Assembly (NCBI GenBank): GCA_009760855.2
Contig: WPIO01000025.1
Coordinates: 2,555,001 to 2,597,500, forward strand
From: Cristatella mucedo
Taxonomy: Eukaryota > Bryozoa > Phylactolaemata > Cristatellidae
Direction: 5' to 3'
Length of the DNA: 42,500 bases
The position numbers were made by a program, and so were the translations under genes. The notes beneath the pieces are model-generated. The model was not told the origin of the DNA, made no database searches, and was given only the letters and a program-made list of their open reading frames with translations. Shown piece by piece: positions 10,313 through 20,800 of the stretch. The first letter of the stretch is position 1. Every line of letters starts with the position of its first letter.

Positions 10313-11176
10313 AGGTGATCGGCTCCTATTGCCTGGCTTCACTACAAAGAAAGAGTGAATTAAAGGGGAGAGTGCATCTGTCTCTCGATGCTGCCTCTGT
10401 GAGCAAACAGCATCTAATTGGAGGGTGTGGCTCTGCCAAAGACCAACTTAGTAATCTGTTACCTGTCTGCTACCGTATTCATCTCCGCTCTCCTGGCGGG
10501 TGGCCTTCACATGAATGCATCGTTGGGCGACGATTGCACCAGCCAGACAGTCTCACTCACTTGGTAAGCGCGTGCCCTATAAGTCGTCGTCGTATGACTG
10601 TTACGATTTTAAGAAGAAAGTCACTAGCACAGCCAGATTATGACTGCTGAGATATTTACTATTCACGGTTTCTACATTATAACGGCTTGCAACCGGTCAC
10701 GTAATAATCTATAGTTAGGCTGCATAAAAGCCTAAATCGTATACTAGTCAACTGAGCTGAGTGGTGCTCCAGCCATTGAGTTTGATCGGAGTTTCGCCCA
10801 ACATCTGCGGCCGGCAGGCAGCTGTGAGGTGCATGAGAGCACCTCACGAGAGTTATTGTACTCCATAACGGATGCTAGATGATTGTCACCCTCCATCATT
10901 GTCGAATAGACTTGTCTATAGACTTGTTATGTTAAGGTAGGGGCGCTCTTCATTGCTGCCATGTTTGACTACTGTCGCGAACCTTCGTACATTGGTGCTG
11001 CACTTACATGTCGCTAGTCGAGGTTCAAAAATTCCGAGCGTCTGGAATTTTTCACCAGCCATCTGGGACTAGGACCGTTACAAGCCTGTGTATCCGGTCC
11101 AGCTCTGTCCGGACTTGGAAGCCTGTAAACCTCGTTGGTAACAGTATACAATTACAGACACGTTCGAACACAAGCT
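10313..11176. other. Unassigned sequence, no gene seen
   Basis: The ORFs (up to 111 codons at 10315-10650) do not resemble any family I know. No repeat shared with the rest of the window was found. Confidence 0.4.
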
Positions 11177-11352
11177 CATATATATATAATAATAATAATA
11201 ATGCACTTGATAAAGCACCCTCAGAGAACCTAATCTCTTTCTAGGCGCTTTACATTTGCTGCAAAGGGAAATGCAATTGAATGGTAAGTAAAATCATGCT
11301 TGAAAAACAAACAAAATGAATAATATGGTTAGGGGTGACATGCACAGGGTAT
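11177..11352 (-). mobile_element. L2 LINE 3' UTR fragment L2-4
   Basis: On the minus strand this covers only the distal L2 3' UTR, the terminal hairpin (about 11206-11260) and an (AAT)n/(ATT)n tail at 11186-11202. It breaks off at 11350 inside the GACATGCACAGGG block, where an AT-rich and then (AT)n tract begins. It is nearly identical to the same part of L2-1. Confidence 0.9.
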
Positions 11353-11370
11353 ATATGCACACATACATAC

Positions 11371-11478
<108 letters not shown>

Positions 11479-11694
11479 CAGAGTAGCTACATATGCTCTC
11501 ATTAACGACTGGTAACAGAGCTTACAGTGGAATTGTGCAGACGAGCAAATGTGCTAGTCTAATTAGCAAGCTATGCTCACTAACATATCTCACAGCGAAC
11601 TGGACAGAATGTAGACCGGTTACTTTCAGCATGTGGGGATACAACCAGGAATGCAAAATCAAGCGTGCTGAAGTCGACTATCAACCCTCTATTT

Positions 11695-12425
11695 GATAAT
11701 AATAATAATAGTAATAATATACTTGATAAAGCAACCTCAGAGAACTCAATCTCTTTCTAGGTACTTTACGTTTGCTGCAAAGGAAACACGATAGAATGGT
11801 GAGTGGAAATATGATGCTTGATAAACAACATGAATAACATGGTTAGAAGTGACATGCACAGGGTCAGCATGAGAACGTGGTTAGTAGCAGCATGCACAGT
11901 ATCAGCACACGAAGGACGAATCACAGGGACCCGCTAAAGGCTGTCATAAATAGGTGCGGGTTTTAATCTATATTTAAATGTGGTCAAGTCAGGAGATGTC
12001 GTGACGGAAGTCGGGAGTGAGTTCCAGGCTATGGGAGCAGACGAACTAAAGGTATGGTCTCCAAATGATTTTGAGATTCGTACAAGGTATAGGTAAGCAG
12101 TTAGTTTCCGAAAAGCGAGTGGTACGATGCTTGGCCTGGTGGGGCGTAGATCAGATAGGTAGCCTAGAGCCAAGAATGAAGGGACCTAAAAGTGAGCAAC
12201 AAAACCTTGAAGTCGATGCGTTGCTTGACTGGTATCCTATGCAGGTCGGCGAGAAGTGGTTAATGTGGCAACTGCGATGCTCACGACAGACAAGCTTAGC
12301 TGCAGAGTTTTGCACCAGCTGTAAGTGCCCAATAGCACATGCCGGTAGGCCAGCAAGCAGTGAGGTACAGAAGTCAAGACGAGATGTCACAAATTCATTG
12401 ATCAACTTAGATAACCCCTTCTCTA
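11695..12425 (-). mobile_element. L2 LINE copy L2-5, 5'-truncated
   Basis: The minus strand carries the post-RT domain (INEFVTSRLDFCTSLLAGLP at 12151-12429, then APIAWNSLPTSV at 11934-12173 in another frame), the 3' UTR, the hairpin region (11722-11775) and an (AAT)n tail at 11697-11720. The hairpin has mutations (TAGGTACTTTACG). Frameshifts and divergence exceed those of L2-1 and L2-2, so it is older. Its 5' end lies about 50 bases from the start of L2-6, which points the other way. Confidence 0.85.
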
Positions 12426-12977
12426 CCAAGTCAGTACTGTACCTTGCAATCCTTGTGGTCTATTAGTAAATCGTTTTTTTAGCTTCTTCGTCAGCAAGAT
12501 AGACAAGATCAGTCGATCCCCAAGGTAAAATATTCACTCCATTCTTCGATCTCTACTTCTTGTTCTACCTCAACATCTACTCCTACCTGCCACTGCCGAC
12601 CAAGTCAAGAAGCTCATCACTCAGTCTAACAGGATTGCTAAACCACTTGACCCGACATCTACTTTTTCTCCCTAAGTGATGCCTAGATTTGCTGTTTCCC
12701 TGAAACCTAACCTATCCGATATATCCCTAGCCTCAGGTTGAGTGCCTATATTCTTCAGACTGTTGTCACGTGACCCATTAAACCGTCGACACTGAACAAG
12801 GAGTGCTTAATTAACGTCGACCCACTTTTTATCTATAGCTGTTCTTATCGAAGACACTGGAACGAGTAGTGGCAGACCAGTTAAGATTGCTGATTAAAAC
12901 TTAAAGCCTAGTAAGGTTTTTTCACTTAGCTTTTATGGCAAATCCTTTCACGAAGTCAGTGCTGCTGCTGGTGTTTT

Positions 12978-13258
12978 ATGAATGACATCACAACTACTCT
13001 CCTGCTGCCGACTACGGCTCATTCTTTTCAGTGGCCCTGAGCTGCTACTTCCATGCTACTCACTACCTCAATTGCTCTCCTGACTCTGCTATGCTTCCCA
13101 CTTTCTTTTTGCTTCGTGAGACGAAGTCTGTTGGGTACCGAATGCATACCGAAAGCCACTTAGGCTGTGAGTGAGCTATACAAAACTCTCCTGTGTAATA
13201 ACCACGTAATCTTCATGAGTTTGTGGAGGTACAGACGGAGATACATTAAATTACATTA
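12978..13258 (+). mobile_element. LINE-B 3' end inserted in L2-6
   Basis: Matches the reverse complement of 4578-4860 almost base for base over long stretches: AACTACTCTC, CTGCTGCCGACTACGG, CTCACTACCTCAA, CCTGACTCTGCTATGCTTCC, TACCGAATGCATACCGAAAG and GTACAGACGGAGATACATTA. It ends in an ATTACATTAC-like tail at 13242-13258, after which L2 sequence resumes. The copy is 5'-truncated to about 280 bases. Confidence 0.8.
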
Positions 13259-13355
13259 CCTCAGGGATTTTGACTCGGACAGAGTCTCTGCTCTAGTGGT
13301 ACTGGATTTCTCTGCAGCTTTTGATATGATTGATCACAAAGTACTTCTTGAATGA
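13167..13355 (+). pseudogene. Chimeric ORF across LINE-B and L2 RT motif A
   Basis: This 62-codon ORF begins in the LINE-B insertion and ends in the L2 motif A block (ALVVLDFSAAFDMIDHKVLLE, where FSAAFD is the better-conserved form of this motif; L2-2 has LSAAVD). The first 30 residues have no biological unity with the rest. It is a by-product of nesting, not a gene. Confidence 0.75.
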
Positions 13356-13384
13356 CTGTCATCTCACCCGGGCTTCATCAACCT

Positions 13385-13532
13385 CTCTGTCTTAACCCAT
13401 TGGGTAAGGTGCTAGCACTTCACGATCCAGGTCATGGGTTCTTAGTCTTGCTGTAGGCAATACTTTTTTGCTCACTGCAAGCAGAAATGACAGCCACTAA
13501 GGTTCTTATGCAGAGGCTGTTGAATCAACTGC
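13385..13532 (+). mobile_element. tRNA-derived SINE, copy S2
   Basis: Plus-strand order: box A-like TTAACCCATTGGGTAAGG (13392-13409), CACGATCCAGGTCATGGGTT with a decayed box B (13421-13440), then CACTGCAAGC, GACAGCC, TTCTTATGCAGAGGCTGTTG and AATCAACTG. Sits inside L2-6 in the same orientation. Compared with S4 at 25311, box B has lost its TTCGA core, so it is unlikely to be transcribed. Confidence 0.75.
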
Positions 13533-14467
13533 CGTTTTGTATTGACATCGCATTTAGGTTTTTTTAGCTCTAATGTAAGAGATTTCGGAGCATAGATATA
13601 ACTGGCCTATGGACTTACAGTGAGCCTTTAAAGTATGCGTTGTTCCAGGGCCTAGCTCCAGGTCTACTTATTTCACAAAAAAGAGAGCTCACTGCCTCTG
13701 GACTCACGGTAGAATTAGTCACATATAGTCACGGAAGACAATGCTTGGCCATCTTGCCACGTAACGAAAGGATGCCATCTTTCCACGTGATGGACAGACT
13801 TTCTTGCTTTAATTAGTAGAGATACTCTCCCTCTTGCCGAGTTATCGTCAGTGAATACAATCTTGGCTTAGAAGAAGTGTTTTTATCCTTCAGTCCTTCC
13901 CTGCCTTCAGCCACCCAAACTCCCTTTTAGCTCTCATGCAACATGTATTGCTATTATTTGCACTTGTATGGCTCTCAAATTGCTTTAGGATAAATCAACT
14001 TAATAGATATGGGCAAACGTTGTGTCGCTCAGAAACAGAGTTACCTACAAAATGGGCTTGGCTGGAATTTCTCCTGTATCCTCTGTATGGAATCTGGGTG
14101 TCTCATAGCAAAATGGCCTATCACCAAATGGTCATGTCAACTCTATAGTCAGGTCTGCCTGCCCAGCTAAATAGCATGGAAAAATTCAAGCTTGCTTAAA
14201 TGAAAATAGCACAGCAACACTGGTCCACGCAATGGCGATATCCTATCCAGACTTATATAATTCCTTACATGCAGGTCTTTCTGCACTTAAAAGAAGGTGC
14301 TCACAAATCGTATAAACTCTACAGCTAGGTTGGTCTGTTGTGAAAGTCAAAACTGCCACAAACACTAGTTATCACTTGATATCTCTAGTCTGAAATGATT
14401 CCCCATCAAGCAGTGTGTCAGCTTTCAAGTTACTGGCTTCAACACCGATCTGACATTATTCTGCTTT

Positions 14468-14648
14468 ATAAATAATAATAAATACTAGCTGATTTAACAG
14501 CCTCTTTTTGTATAGCGACAGAAGAGCCTTTACGGCTTTCACTACCGCTTGCAGTGGCGATAAAGGAACGCCCACCACAGGATTCCAACCCACGACCTTG
14601 GCGCCAAGGTCGTGAAAAACAACCACCTTACCTAGTGAGCCATTACGA
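14468..14648 (-). mobile_element. tRNA-derived SINE, copy S3
   Basis: On the minus strand: box A TGGCTCACTAGGTAAGG (14626-14642), CACGACCTTGG, box B GTGGGTTGGAATCCTG (near 14578-14593), then TGCAAGCGGTAGTGAAAGCC, AAAGGCTCTTCTGTCGC, GAGGCTGTTAAATCAGC and an ATTT/ATT-rich tail (14468-14480). This is one of the best-preserved copies and gives a clear view of both promoter boxes. It interrupts L2-6 in antisense. Confidence 0.82.
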
Positions 14649-14955
14649 TCAAACGACTTGCGTCTACCAACTTCTCTAATTCAAGTCGTTTAGCTGCCAT
14701 TAACTGATCTAAATAACTTAAAGGCTTTTTTCCTTTTCTTCAGTTCCTAAGCTCTCAAAGCCTTTTAACTCAGTATCATCTGATATCACTGGATTCTCTG
14801 AGCTGAAATTTAAAAAGAAACTTAAAAGTCAGCTGTTCCTGACAGCGTTCAGTATGTTCGTACTATTTGTCTTCTGTGCTCTCATGGTTCCAGAAACTGT
14901 GCAAATTGTCGCTAACAATTGGCATGTTTCCTTTGCAGCACATACTATTATCATT

Positions 14956-16287
14956 AAGCTATTGCCACTTGAGCTTATTCAATCATAAGTTAATAAAAAT
15001 GGCTACCAGCTTCATTTGTGCAGCCGTTTGCAGGATCGAGCGTGACTAGCAGCTCAATGAACTCTGCCCGTGGCCGCCGCCACAGCTATTCCACCAATAG
15101 CTGTGGAGCTATTCCATCATTCCACTATAATTTGTGAACTCCAGCACACGTGAATTCCATGTCCTTCTTAATCGACAGCCAGGCTTTTATGCGTGCAGCA
15201 CATGCTTCTACAGGTGTTGAAAAGCAAAGCGAGGAAGCGATGGAGAGACAGTCTCAATGGAATGAGCCAGATCCGACCGAATTGTCGTCTGCTCAGAGAA
15301 ACACTCAAGTGCTGTGGTCTCCTGGGCGAGACACTCAAGGGCTGGTCTCCAGCTGCAGCAGCTAGACGTTGCTGCAATCACGAGCAAGTCTAGCAGGCAA
15401 AAGGTAGAATCAAGATGCATCTTTCACTCGTCGTGCCCTTTCAGCAGCATTTGACGCACAGATTGATCGTCAGTGATCTAGATAAATCTTGGAGCAGACG
15501 CTGCTCTGTACCATTGGGCGAACGCCCGCAGCTGGGATACTGCATTCTGCTTGCAGTGAGAGCTGATCCGGCTGGCCGGTCGGGGCCACTGTGGCCTCCG
15601 TTTCGCTTAGCCGTGGTCGATCTTCCATTAGCCATCAGGAGGAAAGAGGCAAAAGCAGCTTTAATTCATTGCTTAGGAATGCACCTGTTTTCATTGCACC
15701 AACTTTGAGCTCTCTTCTGACGTTAGCCGAGGCATCATGACCTAGATGGCTCACAGCCAGCCTCTGTATGCTGCCAGCCTGATTCGAAGGCCAGCCTATC
15801 TAGCTCCGTGGGGCGCAGCGGGCTCAGTGTATACAGTAAAGCAAGGTAGCGTGCAGCAGTGTTCACACTGCTACATTCCTCCACTGAATCAAGACTGAGC
15901 GCCAGCCAGCCTAGAACATGCGTTGTTCCTGTCAGTGGTACCACTTGCCTGCTGCTTTAACATATGTGCATGCCAAGCAGCTCGTACAACCTTTAAACAG
16001 ACGTCGTCTCACGTGTAACAAGCGCTTGTGCAAGCATGCATGCATTTTCTTGACCTCGCCGTGTACAGTAAAGGATGGCTGAAGATGAATGCCGCACCAG
16101 GCAACCTTGTGCATCCGACCAAGGCGTGGACCAAGAACCAGTGGACTCGCTCTCTATGCCTAAGCCGATTTGCCAAGACACACACTTCACTCCAGAGTGC
16201 TTACCAACCAGATGTCTTTCCCAAACCCCTCTCCAACCCTGCCACAGCAGGTTGGGGTTTGTGTTTGCATAGAAGCAAGAGAAGTAG
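14956..16287. other. Unassigned sequence, no gene seen
   Basis: Several ORFs of 60-97 codons overlap on both strands (for example 15415-15708 plus); none shows a motif I know. No similarity to the L2, LINE-B, SINE or MITE families was noticed. Confidence 0.4.
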
Positions 16288-16385
16288 CAACAGGAGCAGA
16301 TGGAGCAGCAGGAGCAGCAGGAGCAGCAGGAGCAGCAGGACGAGCAGCAGCAGGAGCAGCACGAGCAGCAGGACGAGCAGCAGGA
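16288..16385 (+). repeat. Minisatellite of GGAGCAGCA-type units
   Basis: About 100 bases of 9-base GGAGCAGCA units with GACGAGCAG and CAGCAGGAG variants. It is open in several frames, which creates poly-Leu, Ser/Cys and Ala/Gly ORFs on the two strands; these are not evidence for a protein. Confidence 0.92.
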
Positions 16386-17067
16386 GCTCACACCCTATCT
16401 TATGATTGTTCTCTGCAATCGGTCTGGTAGCGTATGCAGCTGCTTTTCTTAATGGATACCCTACAGCAGCAGTGCAGCCAATCGCCAGGCTAGCCGTCGG
16501 TAGCCACGGTCCAAGCATCTGGCCTTGCTGCTCACCAGCTCGAATTCCGAGGCTGCACCTCCGGTCCTGCAGACGGTGAGTTGCTTCACACTGCTGGCTT
16601 GCCAGCGGCTTAGCGGTCTTCGAAATAAATGTAAGCAGGTGCTGCACCGACATGCAAAATGTAGCACGACTTGTGCGTGGGGGATGGTTTGGTGTGGTTT
16701 AGTTAAGTGCTGGTGCATTGGCCGTTTTGCTATTCTGAGGCCATAGTACAGAATCGCAGCTGTGCGGCCTCTTTCTTCGGGGTTCCTGAGTCTGTGGAAA
16801 GTGATAGTGCTCCAGCTATCACGCTTGCTTTTGTCTGCGCTTGCTTCGACTGCTGCTACCGCGCATTTAGGCATTGTCAACATATCTGTACAGTAGGAAC
16901 TAGCAGTCTGCACGATAAACCCTATTTAACAATATGTAATTACTCAACTATCTGCCTCAGCCGGAGAGCAAGTAGTTCTCTGCAGGGCAGCTGCCTCACC
17001 TCACCGGAAAAGGAACCTATGCTTCACAGCAATTAACTACTTCGCTAGCAAAAAGTAAACGGTCAAA
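16386..17067. other. Unassigned sequence, no gene seen
   Basis: The longest ORFs (minus 16461-16913, 150 codons; plus 16707-17036, 109 codons) have no recognised domain. The region is mildly CAG/CTG-rich, like the neighbouring minisatellite. Confidence 0.4.
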
Positions 17068-17228
17068 GTCAGTTTACTCAACAGCCTTATTTCTACTTGG
17101 CAGCAGAAGCACCTAGTGGCCACCACTCTGCTTACAGCAGTCAATAAAGAACTACCTAATGCAAGACTCAAACCCACGACCTAGAGCAAGAAGAGTAAGC
17201 TACAGTTGGCAACTACCCATTGGTAAAA
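17068..17228 (-). mobile_element. tRNA-derived SINE, diverged copy S6
   Basis: On the minus strand: TTACCAATGGGTAGTTGCC (box A region), then GGTCGTGGGTTTGAGTCTTG carrying a good box B (17172-17191), CTGTAAGCAG, TGCTTCTGCTGCC, AATAAGGCTGTTGAGTAAAC. The order and spacing equal those of S3 and S4, but divergence is higher. Confidence 0.6.
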
Positions 17229-18071
17229 TTCAAGAAGCCTAAGGTAAGTGCAGCTCTGTATAGCTGTGACAGCAACTTCCACTGGAGTTAGCCAAAAGCA
17301 TTAAACGACGTTAAATCTCTGCTTCTTGGCACGAACCGTTGGATAGGTTGAGGATGGTGGCTGCAGCCCTACGCACCAGCCACAGGCCTAAGATCCCAAC
17401 ATTTGCAATTTCAAGAGGGTGCTTCTGGTCGTTACAAATTGCCCGCGGTTCTTAAACCCCCAGTTGTTTCCTGTAATAAAGAAACCATTAACAGAATTCC
17501 CAGAGCTGAAATACCTAATATGACATAGTTGACACAGGGTTGCATAAGTACACCAGCTAGCGAAAACATGGTGTTGATCTCCCAGAATCGCTGCTTCCCT
17601 ATGGATGTTTGCAGCTCTACAGGAACATAGCCAGGAAACTTTACACGTAACATCTAAGAACTAATTCTGAAACTGAAGCCAGAGTGAACTGACGGTATTA
17701 AGTAACCAGCAGGATAAAAGAAGGAATTGCTCCACACATGAGCTGGAATTTAAAAGTTCATACCGTCAAGGAAATTGGGGATAATCTAGGTCAGTTAAAG
17801 CCACGTCTATCAGCTCAAGTGTTTGGAGGATGACACAAGACTTACAGTCCTTTTCGCTGGCTTAGGTTTTTTAGGTCGGTACAATTCACTGCCGACCAGA
17901 AGAAGCAACCCATTATTGCTTTTGTGGCCCATTCGTTCCTGACATGCCAATGCTTTGGGTGTAGCTGTACAATTTCTGTACGTCCTTCAAAATTGGTTTT
18001 TCTTTTATATCGCTTCAAAGCGAAATAACGTCAATATGTTTGGTCCTATTTAAACGATTCAGCCTTTTTAG
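17229..18071. other. Unassigned sequence, no gene seen
   Basis: AT-richer than its surroundings. The longest ORF is 73 codons (minus, 17432-17653) with a hydrophobic middle and no recognised motif. Confidence 0.4.
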
Positions 18072-18349
18072 CCAGCGGTGGAGCCACGATCTTCTCCATC
18101 CACTGGGTGAGGGGAGACGTGCAACATTTGTGTGTGTGTATAATAGGCAAGGTCGGCAAGATTTTATTGTAGGCCGGTGTAGATCCAAAATTAAGGACAC
18201 AGTCTAGTGCAAAGTCATTGTGTTTATTCAACGTGAACTCGGCGGTTGCTCATCGATTGAATTAAGACTTACTTTCGTCTTCGGCGACTGTCGGGACTGT
18301 CGGTAGGTAAAGGAGGCGGCTTAGGTCACTGACCTCCTCATGCCGCTGG
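18072..18349 (+). mobile_element. hAT-like MITE, about 277 bp
   Basis: Ends in CCAGCGGTGGAGCCACG (left) and, inverted, CCAGCGGCATGAGGAGG (right). The interior aligns in order with the MITE at 39393-39666, including AAAGTCATTGTGTTTATTC against AAAATCATAGTGTTTATTC and TGCTCATCGA in both. The flanks CTTTTTAG and CTTTATCT match at 5 of 8 positions, which is weak support for an 8 bp target duplication typical of hAT. It has no coding capacity. Confidence 0.65.
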
Positions 18350-18799
18350 CTTTATCTATGTTTTCACCTATCTTACTTTCCTGTCTTACACGAAACTTAC
18401 AAAGCATGCTCTCTGCATTTCTTTGCTTTTAGAAAGACATTCGAAGTGGCGATACTTATTGCCGAGTTTTGGAAGCTGACAACACACCTTGAGCATGACA
18501 GTGTTGCCTGGCTTATCTTTGAACAGCAAGCTTTTCAAGCCATGTCTTTGCAGCACTGAATTGTTAGGGAGGCTGTTCGTAATCTGTTTCACATGATTTT
18601 GTTTCACCGTCATGACCACGTTGAGATTACATGCATTATCCCTGCAAATAATTGGGGCACACGGTGCGAACGATCTTGAGTTTTGGTGACGACTAAAAGC
18701 GGCAGCAACTGTAATTTTACTTACAATAATGAAACAGGTATACCTCCAAGACATTGACAATTCGAGAATGAGCTAATTACGGCACATGTAGCCGTAACG
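18350..18799. other. Unassigned sequence with one 124-codon ORF
   Basis: The minus-strand ORF 18386-18760 is the longest here. Its translation is not low-complexity but contains no motif I recognise. It lies just downstream of the Tc1 relic in that element's orientation, so it may be non-coding remainder of the transposon. Confidence 0.3.
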
Positions 18800-19235
18800 C
18801 AGCAATCGCTCGACCTCATCCCACAAATGCTTGATCGGTCAAGGTCAGGAGACCTGCTCAGCCACTCCATAAACGCCGCATGAGTTTAATTGAACCGGTA
18901 TAAATTGTAAACAAATTATTCAACTTTGGATGGGGATTTGGAAACTTTTCCTCTGAATCCGACCGATGGAATTTGGGTTAGTAGTGTTCGTTGGGACACC
19001 GAAGCACGTACAGCCTTCTCTTGATGTTCGAAAAGGACGTGTATTTGCTTTTGCCACTCCACGAAACTCTACTGCAGTCTGCAGCAGTCCAGCGGATCCG
19101 TGCCTTGGCCCACTGTAAACGGCTGGCAATATTCTTCGCGGACAGAAGTCGTTTCCGCTGTGAGACTCAAGAATGCAGACCATCCTTATCGAATCGCCTT
19201 CTGACGGTATCGCGGCTAACTCGCTTCCCAGATGA
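18800..19235 (-). pseudogene. Tc1/mariner-like transposase relic
   Basis: On the minus strand one frame reads GKRVSRDTVRRRFDKDGLHS, stop, VSQRKRLLSAKNIASRLQWA, then WTAADCSRVSWSGKSKYTSF and LYVLRCPNEHY. That is the Tc1 order: SRxTVRRRL helix-turn-helix, LLSKKNIxxRLxWAK, and WSDESKF with the first catalytic aspartate. Here WSDES is WSGKS, so that aspartate is glycine. A later frame carries EWLSRSPDLD (18838-18868), the Tc1 SPDLNPIENLW block before the last catalytic acid. The middle of the catalytic domain is deleted. Terminal inverted repeats were not found. Confidence 0.8.
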
Positions 19236-19979
19236 TGCTTGCAAACTTGGAGCTTGAGCGTGGGCCGAACCAAAGCGGCTCACGCTTTATTCTGTCCCCC
19301 TCTAGGATGGGGTTTTCCAGCCTAGTGTTAGCGTGGGGCCCACCCGACCGAACTGCATTAAGAGAGGTCTTAATCTTCACTACCTTCCTTTCATTGCACG
19401 CGACCGTACACTTTGATGTTATTGATTGAGTGGCTGCAATTTGACCGTACTGGTGTCCAGCGTCATACAGACCTCTCTCGAAGCTTGGTAATCTGGTCGG
19501 CTTTTCCCAGCGAAATAAACGAGGCTGGGTTGGCTGTTTAATTCCGGGTCGGGCACAGCCTTCGAGTTCCGGCGTAAGCTAATCACGGATCGTCTTTAAA
19601 GCATCTGCCCTGGCCAAATGCCACAATTCTTAAAGGAGTTCAAAGGACCTTTTAGATAATTTTAGGCACATTGTCGGAGACCTACATCATTATCCTTGCT
19701 ATGGGTACTGGGGGTAGCCAATAATTAGCACACGGAACCAACATCCCGGCTCCGGTCCAGCGCTTAGAAGAGTCACTTGGAAGAAGCTGCTAATCGAGCA
19801 AATCTAGGTCGTCCAAATACCTCTGCGTTTAAAGGCAGGTGCTTGAGACGATGTACGATTGCATGCAAACACGTCTGAGAATTGCATGAGAATGCAGAAT
19901 GAGAATACAGTTTCTGCTAGTTTCTGCTTCTGAAGCAGATGACAAAAGGAAGGCGAAGCTAACGGTTGCAGCAGCATAA
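19236..19979. other. Unassigned sequence, no gene seen
   Basis: No ORF above about 65 codons is convincing. Part of the right side of the Tc1 element may lie here, but no terminal repeat was recognised. Confidence 0.4.
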
Positions 19980-20518
19980 GGAGGAGGAGGAGCAGGAGGA
20001 GCAGGAGGAGCAGGAGGAGCAGGAGGAGCAGGAGGAGCAGGAGGAGCAGGAGGAGCAGGAAGAGCAGGAAGAGCAGGAGGAGCAGGAAGAGCAGGAGGAG
20101 CAGGAAGAGCAGGAGGAGCAGGAGGAGCAGGAGGAGCAGGAGGAGCAGGAGGAGCAGGAGGAGCAGGAGGAGCAGGAGGAGCAGGAGGAGCAGGAGGAGC
20201 AGGAGGAGCAGGAAGAGCAGGAAGAGCAGGAGGAGCAGGAAGAGCAGGAGGAGCAGGAGGAGCAGGAGGAGCAGGAGGAGCAGGAGGAGCAGGAAGAGCA
20301 GGAAGAGCAGGAGGAGCAGGAAGAGCAGGAGGAGCAGGAAGAGCAGGAGGAGCAGGAGGAGCAGGAGGAGCAGGAGGAGCAGGAAGAGCAGGAAGAACAG
20401 GAAGAGCAGGAAGAGCAGGAAGAGCAGGAGGAGCAGGAAGAGCAGGAGGAGCAGGAGGAGCAGGAGGAGCAGGAAGAGCAGGAAGAACAGGAAGAGCAGG
20501 AAGAGCAGGAGGAGCAGC
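19980..20518 (+). repeat. GAGGAGCAG minisatellite, about 60 units
   Basis: Nine-base units GAGGAGCAG with GAAGAGCAG and rare GAAGAACAG variants. The variants recur in blocks (AAGAGCAGG pairs near 20060, 20213 and 20294; a GAAGAACAG variant near 20392 and 20482), so the array grew partly by duplicating multi-unit blocks. All frames are open: EEQ repeats on plus; SCCSSC and PAPPALP repeats on minus. The resulting ORFs (up to 351 codons) lack convincing unique domains. Confidence 0.97.
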
Positions 20519-20723
20519 AGCTGCTACTGTTGGTAGAGGCAGGGATAGGAGTAAGGTAGGCAGGCCAGCAGGGGGCAGCATTAGCAGCAGGTGGGCTGTT
20601 GAAGGTCGTTGACCCTTCCATGCTGCTCCATGCCCTCCAACTCTTGCGGTCTTAGCAACAGGCAGCTGTGTCAGCTTACTTGTGGCTGGCAGCAGGCCAC
20701 TGCTAATAGCCGACCACTGTAGT

Positions 20724-20724
<1 letters not shown>

Positions 20725-20796
<72 letters not shown>
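20725..20796 (+). repeat. (CAG)n trinucleotide array, about 24 units
   Basis: Essentially pure CAG/AGC repeat, ending CAACAG, only about 200 bases from the GAGGAGCAG array. It yields poly-Ser on plus and poly-Leu on minus in short ORFs with no other domain. Confidence 0.97.

Positions 20797-20799
<3 letters not shown>

Positions 20800-20800
<1 letters not shown>

Larger units (their letters stand above)
12473..14955 (+). mobile_element. Old L2 copy L2-6 with three nested insertions
   Basis: L2 segments appear in order but in pieces: pre-RT (AGCTTCTTCGTCAGCAAGAT at 12481), RT fingers (12840-12900), motif A region reading VLDFSAAFDMIDHKVLLE (13290-13355), motif B region (13640-13670), KTN/GQ region (14000-14030), post-RT (14150-14470), C-terminal end (14740-14860) and proximal 3' UTR to about 14955. 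The terminal hairpin is lost. LINE-B (12978-13258), SINE S2 (13385-13532) and SINE S3 (14468-14648) interrupt it. Stops and indels are frequent. Confidence 0.75.
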
